Source: Candidatus Thiosymbion ectosymbiont of Catanema sp. Cochon2018
GTDB taxonomy: Bacteria; Pseudomonadota; Gammaproteobacteria; Chromatiales; Chromatiaceae
Assembly (NCBI GenBank): GCA_011392765.1
Contig: WYCW01000001.1
Coordinates: 1,601,006-1,665,005, forward strand
DNA: 64,000 nt
Direction: 5' to 3'
This document shows, piece by piece, positions 9,115-18,510 of the stretch. The position numbers were made by a program, and so were the translations under genes. The stretch's first letter is position 1, and each line of letters begins with the position of its first letter. The notes beneath the pieces are model-generated. The model did not search any database. It was given only the letters and a program-made list of their open reading frames with translations, and was not told the origin of the DNA.

Positions 9115-12100
9115 TGAACCTAGTAAAATTCGTAGAAGAACTATCGGCACAAGGCATCGAGTTGTGGGTCGGTGACGAGCGGTTGCGCTATCGTTTTTCC
9201 CGGAACGCTTTGACTCAGACGCTATTGAGCAAGATCAAGCAACGCAAAACCGAAATCCTCCAGTTGCTACGCGACCCTACCGTCGTTACCAAAACCTATC
9301 CCCTTTCTCATGGTCAGCAGGCACTTTGGTTCTTGCAGCAAAGTGCACTGGAGAACGTCGCTTACAACACGGCCTCCGGCATACGTATTCTCTCTCCTGT
9401 GGACGCCTCGGTTTTGCGGCGAACACTTCAGACCTTAACCAACCGGCATCCGTCCCTGCGCACGACCTTCACAATGGAGGAAGGTAGGCCTGTTCAGGCG
9501 ATCCATGGGTACAGGGAAGTCGATTTCCAAGAGACGGATGCCTCGAAGTGGTCTACGGATGAGTTGAGAGAACGGGTCATCAAGGCATACCGACAGCCGT
9601 TCGACCTGCAACAGGGACCATTATTGCGGGCCAGTCTCTTTACCCGCTCCAGGGAGGAGCATGTGTTCTTCGTCACGATCCACCATATCGTGTTCGACGC
9701 ATGGTCCACATGGATATTCTGGGACGAATTCGCGCAGTTGTTGTCAGCGGAAAAAAGTGGGGATGTGCTCTTTCTACCGCCCATTGATCGCCAATATTCG
9801 GATTACGTCCGCTGGCAAGAGGACGTGTTGGAAAATGAGGAAGGGAAGCAGCTGGGGACCTATTGGCAAAAGCAGCTGGCAGGTGAATTGCCCACGCTCG
9901 ATTTGCCGACCGATAGACCTCGCCCGCCGGTGCAGACCTATAACGGCGCCTCCCGTGTCTTCACGCTGACCGACGAACTCTCCGAACGGCTGCGGGGGCT
10001 TGCCAGGGCGGAAGGCGCCACCCCTTTTATGGTGTTTCTGGCGGCTTTTCAGGTCTTGCTCCATCGCTACACAGGGCAGGAAGACATTCTGGTGGGCTCG
10101 CCAACCGCAGGCCGCGGTCGAACCGAGTTTTCCGGGATCGTCGGTTATTTCGTCAACATGATGGTATTGATAGCGGATCTATCCGGCAACCCAACTTTCC
10201 GCGCTTTCCTGAGGCAGGTGCGCCAAACGGTTTGGGACGCCCTGGAACACCAAGATTATCCATTTCCCCTGCTGGTCGAGCGCCTGCAACCGAAACGCGA
10301 CCCCAGTCGATCGCTGATCTTCCAGGCCTCGTTTGCTTTACAGAAACCGCAGAAACACGGTTGGGTGGATCAATGGGCGTCAGGAGATGAGGGAATCAGA
10401 ATCCAATTGGAGGGGCTCGAAGTGGAGCCCTTCGATATGCCACAGCAGGAAGGTCAGTTCGATCTGGATTTGGAACTCAGTGATCGAGAGAAGAATTTTG
10501 CCGGTGTCTTCAAGTACAACACGGATCTCTTCGATGAGGCCACAATTGCCCGAATGACCGAGCATTTCCGGGTTTTATTGGAGGGGATGCTCGATAACCC
10601 GGAACAACCGCTTTCCCGATTACCCTTGCTGACCGAGGCCGAGCGACAACAACTGCTGGCCTGGAACCGAACCGAGACCGCTTATCCGCAAGACAAAACG
10701 ATTGTGGATCTGTTCCAGGAGCAGGTCGAGAAGACACCGGAGAATATTGCCGTTGTTTTCGAAGACCGGCAACTGAGCTACCGGGAACTCAACACCCGCG
10801 CCAACCGGCTGGCCCATTACCTGATGGCCCTCGGCGTGGGGGCGGAGATCCTGGTGGGGATCTGTGTCGAGCGTTCCCCGGAGATAGTGGTTGGGCTATT
10901 GGGTATCCTGAAGGCGGGCGGGGCCTATGTGCCGCTGGACCCGGAATATCCTTTGGAGCGCCTGCAGTTTATGCTGGAGGATTCCGGGGTCAAGGTGTTG
11001 TTGAGCCAAAGCTCGTTATTGGAAGAGTTGCCGGAATCGGATGCGAAAGTAGTTTGTTTAGATAGCGAGTGGGCGGAAATCGCGGGTTATTCCGAGGACA
11101 ATCCGGTCAGGCAAAGCGGGCCGGAGAATCTGGCCTATGTGATTTATACCTCGGGGTCGACCGGCAGGCCGAAGGGGGTAGAGATCCTTCACTGTAATGT
11201 GTTTCATAGTTACTGGGCTTGGAATGCAGATTACCAGCTGTCTCATTTGCGTAGTCATCTGCAAATGGCAAACTTTTCGTTTGATGTATTTACTGGAGAC
11301 TGGATACGAGCTTTAGGTAGTGGTGCAAAACTTATTTTATGTCCATATGATACCTTGTTAGCACCTGAAGATTTATATCAACTACTTTGCATGGAAAAAG
11401 TCGATTGCGCTGAGTTTGTTCCGTCTGTTATCAGAGAATTAATACATTATCTTAAAAAAGAAGGGAAAAGAATCGATTATATAAAACTCCTCATTGTTGG
11501 TTCGGATATCTGGACTTTCAAAGAATACAAAAATATAAAAGAAATATGTCATTCCTCTGTTCGGATAATAAATTCCTATGGTGTCAGCGAGGCAACAATA
11601 GATAGTACTTATTTCGAACAAACTCAAGCGGTCATAATGGATGAGGAGTTACCGGTTCCAATAGGAAAGCCATTTATAGGTACTCAGATTTACATTTTGG
11701 ATATTCACCATAGCCTTACCCCACTCGATATTCCCGGAGAGCTGTGCATCGCCGGCGCGGGACTCGCCCGAGGCTACCTGAACCGTCCCGAACTCACTGC
11801 CGAGAAATTCATCGAGGTCGAGGTCTTCGGCAAAAAGGAACGCCTCTACAAGACCGGCGATCTGGCCCGCTGGCTTCCCGACGGCAATATCGAGTTCCTG
11901 GGCCGAATCGACCATCAGGTCAAGCTAAGGGGCTTTCGCATCGAGTTGGGAGAGGTCGAGGCGACCCTGAGCCGGCACAAAGCGGTCCGGGAAGCCGTGG
12001 TGGTGCTTTATCGGGGAGATGACAACCCCCGCCTCGTTGCCTATGTCACCCTGGCCATGGCGGTGGACGAACCGTCGAGCGTCCTGCATCCCTGGCTCAA

Positions 12101-13277
12101 GGCCCGTTTGCCGGAATACATGGTGCCGGCCAGCTTCACGGTGCTGGATGTGCTTCCCTTGACGTCTAACGGCAAGATAGATCGCCGGGCTTTATCCCGA
12201 TTATCACTCGATGACCGTCAGTTATCAGGAAGAGGCTTTATCGCATCCCGCTCTCCCACGGAATTGCAACTGACCGGGATTTGGGAGGAGCTTCTGAATG
12301 TCCACCCAATAGGGGTCCATGACAATTTCTTCGAAATCGGTGGCCATTCCTTATTGGCCATTCGCTTGTTAGCTCGCATCGAACAAGCATTCGGGAAGAA
12401 GCTACCCTTGGCCACACTGTTCCAGGAGGCAACCATTGAAGCGCTTGCCATTCGAATTCGCCAACAGGTGGATCTACCTTGGTCTCCCATGGTCCCCATT
12501 CAACCGAAAGGTTCCAAACCACCACTGTTCGTTGCCCCGCCGGGGGGCGGCCATGCCATGGCCTATATGGAGTTGGCCCGATATCTTGGGGCCAACCAAC
12601 CTTTTTATGGACTGCAGGCGTTGGGTCTGGAGGCAGGTCAAAAGCCGCACACAACAGTAGAGGACGTAGCAGCCTTTTTCCTGGAGGCGTTGCAGACGAT
12701 TGAACCACAAGGTCCTTATTATCTCGCCGGCTGGTCTTTTGGCGGACTGGTGGCCTTCGAGATGGCGCAACAATTACAAGCGCAAGGTCAGCAAGTCTCT
12801 TTTCTGGCATTGTTGGATACATGGTTGCCATCCCGATCGCCAAAAGAGGATCATAAACAAGATGAGATTGACGTCCTAATGACAATGTTTGCCAACGATA
12901 TCTCCTTATCCCGAGAAGAAATCAGGCAGATCGAATCCGACAAACAGTTGACCTATTTAATCGGGCATTGTCAACAACTCGGCCTATTGCCACTGGGATT
13001 CGGACCGGAAGATGCACGTCGTATTTTACAGGTTAGCGATACTTACGGTCAGGCTATGCAGCGCTACCAACCCCGGCTTTACCGAGGCAAGATTATTTTC
13101 TTCCAGGCCGGCGAAAAACTAGCCGAGGCGGACGGCGAGCCAAGTTCGGGTTGGGACGGGTTTACAACGGAAGGGGTCGAAATACACCAGGTTTCCGGCA
13201 ATCACCGGAATATGGTTTACGCGCCACACGCGCAGGTGCTTGCCGAGAAACTGAAAATGTGCCTTGAACAGGCCTGA
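9114..13277 (+). CDS. non-ribosomal peptide synthetase module (docking-C-A-PCP-TE)
   Basis: A complete 1387-residue terminal module. An N-terminal TubC-like docking domain (about 1-55) suits acceptance from the preceding PKS. The condensation domain follows, with HHIVFDAWS (about 190). The adenylation domain (about 515-1020) has YVIYTSGSTGRPKG (about 676), GELCIAGAGLARGY and YKTGDLARWLPDGNIEFLGR. The carrier domain has FFEIGGHSLL (Ser about 1078) and the thioesterase has AGWSFGG (about 1206). Hand alignment to GrsA gives the specificity residues D-V-G-E-L-V-S-I-D, close to the ornithine code I recall (DVGEIGSID); this is an inference. The start overlaps the PKS stop. The reading frame is intact although the upstream PKS is broken. 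A MATE exporter follows. Confidence 0.95.
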   Translation: MNLVKFVEELSAQGIELWVGDERLRYRFSRNALTQTLLSKIKQRKTEILQLLRDPTVVTKTYPLSHGQQALWFLQQSALENVAYNTASGIRILSPVDASVLRRTLQTLTNRHPSLRTTFTMEEGRPVQAIHGYREVDFQETDASKWSTDELRERVIKAYRQPFDLQQGPLLRASLFTRSREEHVFFVTIHHIVFDAWSTWIFWDEFAQLLSAEKSGDVLFLPPIDRQYSDYVRWQEDVLENEEGKQLGTYWQKQLAGELPTLDLPTDRPRPPVQTYNGASRVFTLTDELSERLRGLARAEGATPFMVFLAAFQVLLHRYTGQEDILVGSPTAGRGRTEFSGIVGYFVNMMVLIADLSGNPTFRAFLRQVRQTVWDALEHQDYPFPLLVERLQPKRDPSRSLIFQASFALQKPQKHGWVDQWASGDEGIRIQLEGLEVEPFDMPQQEGQFDLDLELSDREKNFAGVFKYNTDLFDEATIARMTEHFRVLLEGMLDNPEQPLSRLPLLTEAERQQLLAWNRTETAYPQDKTIVDLFQEQVEKTPENIAVVFEDRQLSYRELNTRANRLAHYLMALGVGAEILVGICVERSPEIVVGLLGILKAGGAYVPLDPEYPLERLQFMLEDSGVKVLLSQSSLLEELPESDAKVVCLDSEWAEIAGYSEDNPVRQSGPENLAYVIYTSGSTGRPKGVEILHCNVFHSYWAWNADYQLSHLRSHLQMANFSFDVFTGDWIRALGSGAKLILCPYDTLLAPEDLYQLLCMEKVDCAEFVPSVIRELIHYLKKEGKRIDYIKLLIVGSDIWTFKEYKNIKEICHSSVRIINSYGVSEATIDSTYFEQTQAVIMDEELPVPIGKPFIGTQIYILDIHHSLTPLDIPGELCIAGAGLARGYLNRPELTAEKFIEVEVFGKKERLYKTGDLARWLPDGNIEFLGRIDHQVKLRGFRIELGEVEATLSRHKAVREAVVVLYRGDDNPRLVAYVTLAMAVDEPSSVLHPWLKARLPEYMVPASFTVLDVLPLTSNGKIDRRALSRLSLDDRQLSGRGFIASRSPTELQLTGIWEELLNVHPIGVHDNFFEIGGHSLLAIRLLARIEQAFGKKLPLATLFQEATIEALAIRIRQQVDLPWSPMVPIQPKGSKPPLFVAPPGGGHAMAYMELARYLGANQPFYGLQALGLEAGQKPHTTVEDVAAFFLEALQTIEPQGPYYLAGWSFGGLVAFEMAQQLQAQGQQVSFLALLDTWLPSRSPKEDHKQDEIDVLMTMFANDISLSREEIRQIESDKQLTYLIGHCQQLGLLPLGFGPEDARRILQVSDTYGQAMQRYQPRLYRGKIIFFQAGEKLAEADGEPSSGWDGFTTEGVEIHQVSGNHRNMVYAPHAQVLAEKLKMCLEQA
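11190..11715 (+). other. AT-rich segment inside the NRPS adenylation domain (probable subdomain swap)
   Basis: Directly after the A3 motif codons and just before the GELCIAGAG motif, base composition drops abruptly from GC-rich to AT-rich and returns just as sharply. The segment encodes the substrate-pocket part of the A domain (FSFDVFTGDWIRALGSGAKL and onward to the INSYGVSEATID region). The protein frame is uninterrupted. The pattern fits replacement of the specificity subdomain by recombination from a lower-GC donor. Confidence 0.65.
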
Positions 13278-13409
13278 TTATTGATTGAAATACGGACAAA
13301 TGCCGATGAGATGGGTGATTGACTACCACATTATCTCTCTTCGGTCGAGTCGCGATCTTTCCAAAACCCAGCCCGGATGCGGGCGGAACCAAAAAGAGCA
13401 ATCCATTAC

Positions 13410-14795
13410 ATGCCGAAACTTCCCAACGCATCGGAGCTTGGCCATATTCTGAAGATCGCCCTACCGCTGGCCTTCGGGCAGGTGGGGGGAATTATTATCG
13501 TGCTTACCGACGCCCTCATGCTCGGCCGTCTGGGACCCGATGCGCTGGGCGCCGCAGGGCTTGCATTATCCGTCTATGAAATTATTGCAACCATAGGATA
13601 CGGAATGGCATTCCCAGTGATCGTGCTGGCATCCCGGGCCCGTGGGGCCGGTCGATTGCGCGCCGTGCCGGGAATCATCTGGCAGGGCCTGTGGATTATC
13701 GCTATCCTATCCGTCCCGGTCTGCGCTATGTTGTGGAACCTGGAAGAAATTCTCCTGATGACCGGGCAGGTTCCTCACCTCGCGCAAATGGCCGGCCACT
13801 ACATGGATTATCTGCTGTGGACGGTATTCCCCGCGTTTGGTTTGTTCCTGTTTATGCTTGCCTTCGTTGCCATGGACCGGGTCGTAACGGTTGCTATTAC
13901 CACATGGATTGGAGCGGGGCTCAACGCTATTTTGAACTATGTCCTGATATTCGGACATTTCGGTTTCCCGGCCATGGGCATGGCAGGCGTAGGTCTGGCC
14001 AGCGTGATCGTATATGCCTCCGGCTTTCTGTTCTTTTTCACCCTTCTCACTTTCCACCGGTTTCCCAGAAGCGGTACGGCATTCCATTGCGCCTGGCGGT
14101 TAAAGCGGGCCGTACTCGGGCAGTTCTTCCGGCTTGGTTGGCCTAAGAGCCTTGAATTCCTGATAATAGGCGGCCTGTTCTCCGTGACCTCCCTGCTGGT
14201 GGGTCGGATCGGTGTCCAGGCAATTGCCTCCCATACCATCGCGTTTCAGATCTCCATCGTGGTCGGACTTGGAATAAGGGGAATAGCGAATGCGGTAACC
14301 ACCCGTATCGGGATCGCCAGCGGCCGGAAAGACTATGTCGATACGATGTGGCGCATCTTGAATAGCGGTCTTCTACTCCTCTTCCTGTTTATGCTGCTTC
14401 CGATGGTGATTCTCAACCTTTTCTCTCCCTGGGCCATCAGTCTGTTCGTTGGCTCCGACCTGAATGTGCAAACCTTATTGTCTATCGCCTCCCCTGTCAT
14501 TTCATTTTCCGCTTTTTTTATTTTTATCAACGGCTTCTCTCGAGTTGTCAATCATGCATTGAACGGTTTGGCGGATATAAAGATACCAGTCTTGATTGCG
14601 GCGGTAGCCTATTGGGGTATTGGCCTTCCCTCTGGTATGGTGTTCGGGTTTGTCATGGAGCGGGGCGTTTTGGGAATGTGGTGGGGACTTGCCATTGGCG
14701 CGGCCATTGCCACCCTGGTGTATCTGATGCGCTTCGAGTGGATGGTTCGTCGTTTCCCGCCGAACGTTTCCACCGCCCGACTTGACACGGCCTGA
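13410..14795 (+). CDS. MATE-family multidrug/metabolite efflux transporter
   Basis: A membrane protein of about 461 residues with some twelve hydrophobic segments. It begins with the MATE signature LKIALPLAFGQVGGIIIVLT followed by DALMLGRLGPDALGAAGLAL. It exports organic compounds in exchange for Na+ or H+. Position directly after the NRPS, in the same orientation with a gap of about 130 bases, suggests export of the peptide product or self-protection, but MATE proteins also occur alone. The ATG at 13410 is chosen because it puts the conserved N-terminus at the usual distance; an in-frame ATG at 13377 would add eleven residues. Neither has a strong ribosome-binding site. Confidence 0.92.
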   Translation: MPKLPNASELGHILKIALPLAFGQVGGIIIVLTDALMLGRLGPDALGAAGLALSVYEIIATIGYGMAFPVIVLASRARGAGRLRAVPGIIWQGLWIIAILSVPVCAMLWNLEEILLMTGQVPHLAQMAGHYMDYLLWTVFPAFGLFLFMLAFVAMDRVVTVAITTWIGAGLNAILNYVLIFGHFGFPAMGMAGVGLASVIVYASGFLFFFTLLTFHRFPRSGTAFHCAWRLKRAVLGQFFRLGWPKSLEFLIIGGLFSVTSLLVGRIGVQAIASHTIAFQISIVVGLGIRGIANAVTTRIGIASGRKDYVDTMWRILNSGLLLLFLFMLLPMVILNLFSPWAISLFVGSDLNVQTLLSIASPVISFSAFFIFINGFSRVVNHALNGLADIKIPVLIAAVAYWGIGLPSGMVFGFVMERGVLGMWWGLAIGAAIATLVYLMRFEWMVRRFPPNVSTARLDTA

Positions 14796-14821
14796 ACCAA
14801 AAGACTTTACAAGAAAAACAA

Positions 14822-15118
14822 ATGAGCATACTCATAACGTTGAATTCCGTCTCCAAGACGTACCATTTGGGCAAAACCAAAGTAACGGCGCTGAGGAAGG
14901 TCGACTTGGTGGTGAACCAAGGGGAATTCACGGCCCTGCAGGGACCATCGGGCAGCGGGAAAAGCACGCTCTTGGACATCTGCGGCCTGCTGGATGGATT
15001 CGATGGCGGAACGTTTCGTTTCGATGGCAGTGATGTCGGTTCCTTTACCAAGCCCTGGATGTGCAGGTACGGGGTATTTTTTCCACCGGCATACCGGAGA
15101 TGGACAAGCGTATACTAA
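14822..15118 (+). pseudogene. LolD/MacB-type ABC ATPase, truncated after the Walker A region
   Basis: MSILITLNSVSKTYHLGKTK begins a normal MacB/LolD-like ATPase, with the P-loop in LQGPSGSGKSTLLDICGLLD. The homology ends near FDGSDVGS (about base 15050), and the remaining codons read into sequence that in another frame matches an ABC permease. The signature motif, Walker B and the H-loop are missing, so no functional ATPase is made. An internal deletion joining ATPase and permease explains this. Confidence 0.8.
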
Positions 15119-15668
15119 CGGTCGCCCTGCCTGCCGCCCGGGGACTCATCATGACCGATAAGGTCAGCACCTTATCTATCTACATGAAATCGACCAAACG
15201 GAGGCCGTGCGGGCCATATTAGCAAAACAGTATTCGAACCTCGCTATGCAACCCTAGCGAGGCTTCGCCTCAGGCCGACGAGGCGTGATCATCGCTATCT
15301 CGCGATCGAAAACGGAACCGTGATCGTGATCGTAGTCGTAATCGGAGACGCAAGGCAAAGCGGGCATGGAAAACCTGATGGCTACGGGTTTCGACCCGCT
15401 ACCTGGCCGGGACCTCCGGAGACCACGAACGGCGAAAGAATGCGGTCCCTCCTACGGCGGCTTCGACTACGATCACGACAACGAGAGAGGTTAGACGTTG
15501 GCGAAATTTGACTCATTTGCACAAAATCCGGTCATTCAAGGAATCCTAGTGGGAACAGGCCTCCTTCTATTTCAAGGTAAAAGCGCTCTATAACGTTATC
15601 TTCGGGGTTATGGGGGTGATAATCCTACTCATCGTGTTTTTTACCATCACCAATACCCTTTTCATGTA
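15056..15668 (+). pseudogene. LolC/MacB-type ABC permease remnant, interrupted by a repeat module
   Basis: Fragments of one permease can be followed through the damage: VQVRGIFSTGIPEMDKRILT and on to TDKVSTLSIY (about 15058-15186), then after a frameshift LHEIDQTEAVRAILAKQYSN (to about 15253), then beyond the repeat at 15254-15549 WEQASFYFKVKALYNVIFGV and the membrane helix GVIILLIVFFTITNTLFM. These match the periplasmic domain and the next transmembrane helix of MacB/LolC-like permeases. Start, end and frame are all lost. Confidence 0.7.
15254..15549 (-). repeat. modular CTAG repeat, copy 2 (inside the permease remnant)
   Basis: An inverted copy: on the minus strand it begins CTAGGATTCCTTGAATGACC, then TTGTGCAAATGAGTCAAATT, and ends in the CCTCGTCGG palindrome block and CTAG. 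The core has runs of GATCGT/ACGATC and a conserved stretch shared with copies 3 and 7. It splits the permease codons MQP and WEQ. Confidence 0.75.
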
Positions 15669-15877
15669 TCCTGAAAACGGCCGACAGTTACCGCCTGTCC
15701 CAGGATACCATGCAGGTGGAAACCCAGATCGAACTCTATAAGTCAGGCAAATTGGATAAGACACGGCGTTATAGCGTGTACCTGAAGCCCGGTCGTCGGT
15801 CCCTGGTAATCTTCAAGTCCGCCGTCGAGATCGGCCAGAAGGTCTTGATTGTCCGCAAAAACTTCAGTCCGCCGTAG
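15669..15877 (+). pseudogene. outer-membrane lipoprotein-sorting-like protein, fragment
   Basis: An internal fragment reading ILKTADSYRLSQDTMQVETQ and then TRRYSVYLKPGRRSLVIFKS, characteristic of the LolA-like proteins that are often encoded with a LolD/MacB-type ATPase and permease. It lacks its signal peptide and C-terminal half, and stops in a hairpin (TCCGCCGTAGGCGGA). With the two preceding pseudogenes it shows that a three-gene lipid or lipoprotein export locus once stood here. Confidence 0.6.
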
Positions 15878-16093
15878 GCGGATCGTAACCGTTCAGCCCC
15901 CCCTCTACGATCCTGATCCCGAAAACCAGAAATCAAGGGGTTATGTCCGAATCAAACCGGAATCCAGAGGGGGAGCTGAACGGTTACGGCGGATCGAGGT
16001 GCAAACCTCCATCTTCAGATGGATTATCTTCAGTCGGCGGTTTAGTCCGCCGAGGGCCACTTTAGTGGCCCAACCTAACCAGCTTCAGCTGGT
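15868..16093. repeat. array of short perfect hairpins
   Basis: At least five different perfect palindromes stand in series: TCCGCCGTAGGCGGA (15868-15882), TCCATCTTCAGATGGA (about 16008-16023), CGGCGGTTTAGTCCGCCG (16035-16052), GGGCCACTTTAGTGGCCC (16054-16071) and ACCAGCTTCAGCTGGT (about 16078-16093). In addition CGTAACCGTTCAGC (15884-15897) is repeated inverted at 15975-15988. The loops CTTCAG and TTTAGT recur. No gene is seen. Confidence 0.65.
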
Positions 16094-16225
16094 AGTGGTT
16101 GAGTCACTCATCACGGGACAATTCCACTATGTGGACCGCACGGATCAGATTCCGCACGTCAGACACGAGATAATAGTATAAAATACCACCCGCACGGGCA
16201 TAATGGGACATTCATCCCCCACCCC

Positions 16226-16514
16226 AATGCCATTAAGTTAGCTGCCAGCCGCTGGTTGCGGTAGGCGGGGTTAGGTGCCTGCCTGTCCCGGCGTTGAGAG
16301 GTACAAACGAGTGTGAGCGCGCCGCCTGCCCCTACCTGCGGCAGGCAGGTGTCGGCAGACAGGTAACCCGGCAACCGATGGGGGAGAGAAAACTGCGAAT
16401 CGGTGCGAAAAAGATCCCTCCTTTCAGTTCGGGATGACAATTTTCGCGAGGATTCGCGTGATTCGTAGTTTTTCCTCTTTTTTGTCGACTGGTAACGCTT
16501 AACTTAATGGCATT
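16226..16514. repeat. 289-bp segment bounded by 15-bp inverted repeats
   Basis: AATGCCATTAAGTTA (16226-16240) is repeated in inverse at 16500-16514. The interior includes a palindrome around CCTGCGGCAGGCAGG and a stretch (about 16406-16480) found inverted near 42935-43035. No coding sequence is evident. The segment lies just upstream of fccA and could affect its promoter region. Confidence 0.5.
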
Positions 16515-16590
16515 ATCCCCCACCTAGGCGTCTTGAGAGACTCAAAGCGCCCTTCGCTATCGAATCCGGAAAAATACCAAAGGAGGTAAC

Positions 16591-17199
16591 ATGGCCAAAC
16601 AAGCAATGAATCTGGCCTTGACAGCCGGTGCATTGGCGCTCGCTATCTCGACTGCCGTATCCGCCGGCGGTACCGCAAGCGCGAGTATGCTTTCGAACAC
16701 CTGTGACGGTTGCCACGGTAGGAACGGTAACAGCTTCGGCCCGGCTTCGCCCAGCATCGCTCAGATGGAAAAGACGGCCTTTGTCGAGGCCATGCAGGCA
16801 TTTAAGAGCGGCGACACCTACAGCACTATCATGGGTCGCATCGCCAAGGGCTATACGGATAAGGAGATCGAGCGGATGGCCGGCCACTTCGCCGCCCGGA
16901 AGTTTGTGCCGGCCAAACAGGAATTCGACACGGGTGCGGCTGAGAAAGGCGCCAGGCTCCATGATAAATACTGCGAGAAGTGCCATGAAGATGGCGGTAA
17001 GCCGATAGCAGGTGAAGACGCCGAGTATTACCTTCTGGCCGGCCAGTGGACCCCCTACCTGACGAACGCTATCGCCGATTTCCGCGAGGGCCGCCGCAAG
17101 ATGCCCAAGAAGATGAAGAAAAAGCTCGACAAGCTGATTAAGAAAGAGGGTGAAAAAGGTCTGGCGGCCATCAACGCCTTCTACGCCAGCCAGCAGTAA
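16591..17199 (+). CDS. fccA: sulfide dehydrogenase (flavocytochrome c), dihaem cytochrome subunit
   Basis: A 202-residue periplasmic cytochrome with an N-terminal signal (LALTAGALALAISTAVSAGG) and two c-type haem sites, CDGCH (about 38-42) and CEKCH (about 129-133). It takes electrons from the FccB flavoprotein during sulfide oxidation to sulfur and passes them to a soluble cytochrome. A perfect AAAGGAGGT Shine-Dalgarno precedes the ATG. It ends 18 bases before fccB and forms an operon with it. The C-terminus is unusually lysine-rich (KMPKKMKKKLDKLIKKEGEK). Length fits FccA. Confidence 0.93.
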   Translation: MAKQAMNLALTAGALALAISTAVSAGGTASASMLSNTCDGCHGRNGNSFGPASPSIAQMEKTAFVEAMQAFKSGDTYSTIMGRIAKGYTDKEIERMAGHFAARKFVPAKQEFDTGAAEKGARLHDKYCEKCHEDGGKPIAGEDAEYYLLAGQWTPYLTNAIADFREGRRKMPKKMKKKLDKLIKKEGEKGLAAINAFYASQQ

Positions 17200-17217
17200 G
17201 TGAGGAGGAGAGCAGGC

Positions 17218-18510
17218 ATGAACATGAATCGTCGCGATTTCGTCAAGGCCGCCGGGGCCGCTACCGCTATCGGCATGGTCGGAGTTCCGCACCTGGCCCT
17301 GGGAGCCGGCAAGAAGCGGGTCGTCATAGTCGGTGGGGGCAGCGGCGGCGCCACTGCTGCCCGCTATATCAAGCTGGCGGATGACGCGGTGGATGTCACC
17401 ATCATCGAGCCCAATGAGTACTACTATACTTGCTATATGAGTAATGAGGTACTCGGTGGCGACCGTAGTATCGACAGCATCAAGTTCGGCTACGACAAGC
17501 TCAAGGCCATGGGTATCGAGGTGGTTCGTGCGACCGCCGAGCTGGTCGATCCGGTTGCCAAGGTCGTGAAGGCCGGCGGCAGGGACTATACCTTCGACCG
17601 CTGCGTCGTCGCCCCCGGCATCGAGCTCATCTACGATGAGATCGAGGGCTATAGCGAAGCGACCAGCCGTAAGCTGCCTCATGCCTGGAATGCCGGTGAG
17701 CAGACCAGGCTTCTGCGCGCCCGGCTCGAAGCGATGCCCGACGGCGGTGCCGTCGTCATCACTGCCCCCCCGAATCCGTTCCGCTGCCCACCCGGACCCT
17801 ACGAGCGTGCCAGTCAGATAGCCCACTACTTCAAGCAGCACAAGCCCAAGTCCAAAGTCCTGATCCTGGACGCCAAGCAGAAGTTCTCCAAGCAGGGCCT
17901 GTTCACCCAAGGCTGGAAGGCCCTCTACGGCTTCGGTACCGACAACGCCATGATCGAGTGGCAGCCGGGTCCGGACGCGGCCGTCGTCAAGGTGGATGCG
18001 GCTGGTATGACAGCGGAAACCAGCTTCGGTGACGAGATCAAGGCCGATGTCCTGAACGTCATCCCGCCGCAACGGGCCGGCAAGATCGCCCAAGTCTCCG
18101 ATCTTACGGACGACTATGGCTGGTGCCCGGTGGACAAGAAGACCTTCGAGTCTACCAAACATCCGGGTGTGCACGTGATCGGTGACGCCTGCATCGCGAC
18201 CAAGATGCCCAAATCCGGCTACGCGGCCAACAGCCAGGCCAAGGTGTGCGCGGCCGCCATAGTCGCCATGCTCAAGGGCGAAGAGCCGGGAACGCCCTCC
18301 TACGTCAACACCTGCTACTCCATCATCGGCAAGGACTGGGGCGTTTCGGTGGCCGCGGTCTACCGGCTGAGCGAGGACGGCAAGACCATCGCGGGGGTCG
18401 AGGGCGCCGGGGGTCTGACACCTGTGGATGCTTCCTCCGAAGCCCGACGGCGCGAGGTGCAGTACGCCCACAGCTGGTTCAAGAACATTACCGCGGATAT
18501 TTTCGGTTGA
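17218..18510 (+). CDS. fccB: sulfide dehydrogenase (flavocytochrome c), flavoprotein subunit
   Basis: A 430-residue FAD enzyme exported by the Tat pathway ([20 protein letters not shown], twin arginine). The FAD-binding motif is [20 protein letters not shown], and a second FAD contact is [20 protein letters not shown]. Cysteines at the TCYMSNE and [11 protein letters not shown] segments correspond to the redox-active pair of FccB. It oxidises sulfide in the periplasm together with FccA. The ATG at 17218 follows GAGGAGGAG; the in-frame GTG-type extension upstream is not needed. A cloned-in-place pair fccA-fccB indicates lithotrophic sulfide oxidation, consistent with aprB at the end of the window. 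Confidence 0.95.
   Translation: MNMNRRDFVKAAGAATAIGMVGVPHLALGAGKKRVVIVGGGSGGATAARYIKLADDAVDVTIIEPNEYYYTCYMSNEVLGGDRSIDSIKFGYDKLKAMGIEVVRATAELVDPVAKVVKAGGRDYTFDRCVVAPGIELIYDEIEGYSEATSRKLPHAWNAGEQTRLLRARLEAMPDGGAVVITAPPNPFRCPPGPYERASQIAHYFKQHKPKSKVLILDAKQKFSKQGLFTQGWKALYGFGTDNAMIEWQPGPDAAVVKVDAAGMTAETSFGDEIKADVLNVIPPQRAGKIAQVSDLTDDYGWCPVDKKTFESTKHPGVHVIGDACIATKMPKSGYAANSQAKVCAAAIVAMLKGEEPGTPSYVNTCYSIIGKDWGVSVAAVYRLSEDGKTIAGVEGAGGLTPVDASSEARRREVQYAHSWFKNITADIFG

Noticed and set aside
15300..15490. GATCGT/ACGATC runs as a possible replication origin or Dam-rich regulatory region
   Set aside because: The runs recur in several repeat modules and have no DnaA boxes or origin genes nearby.
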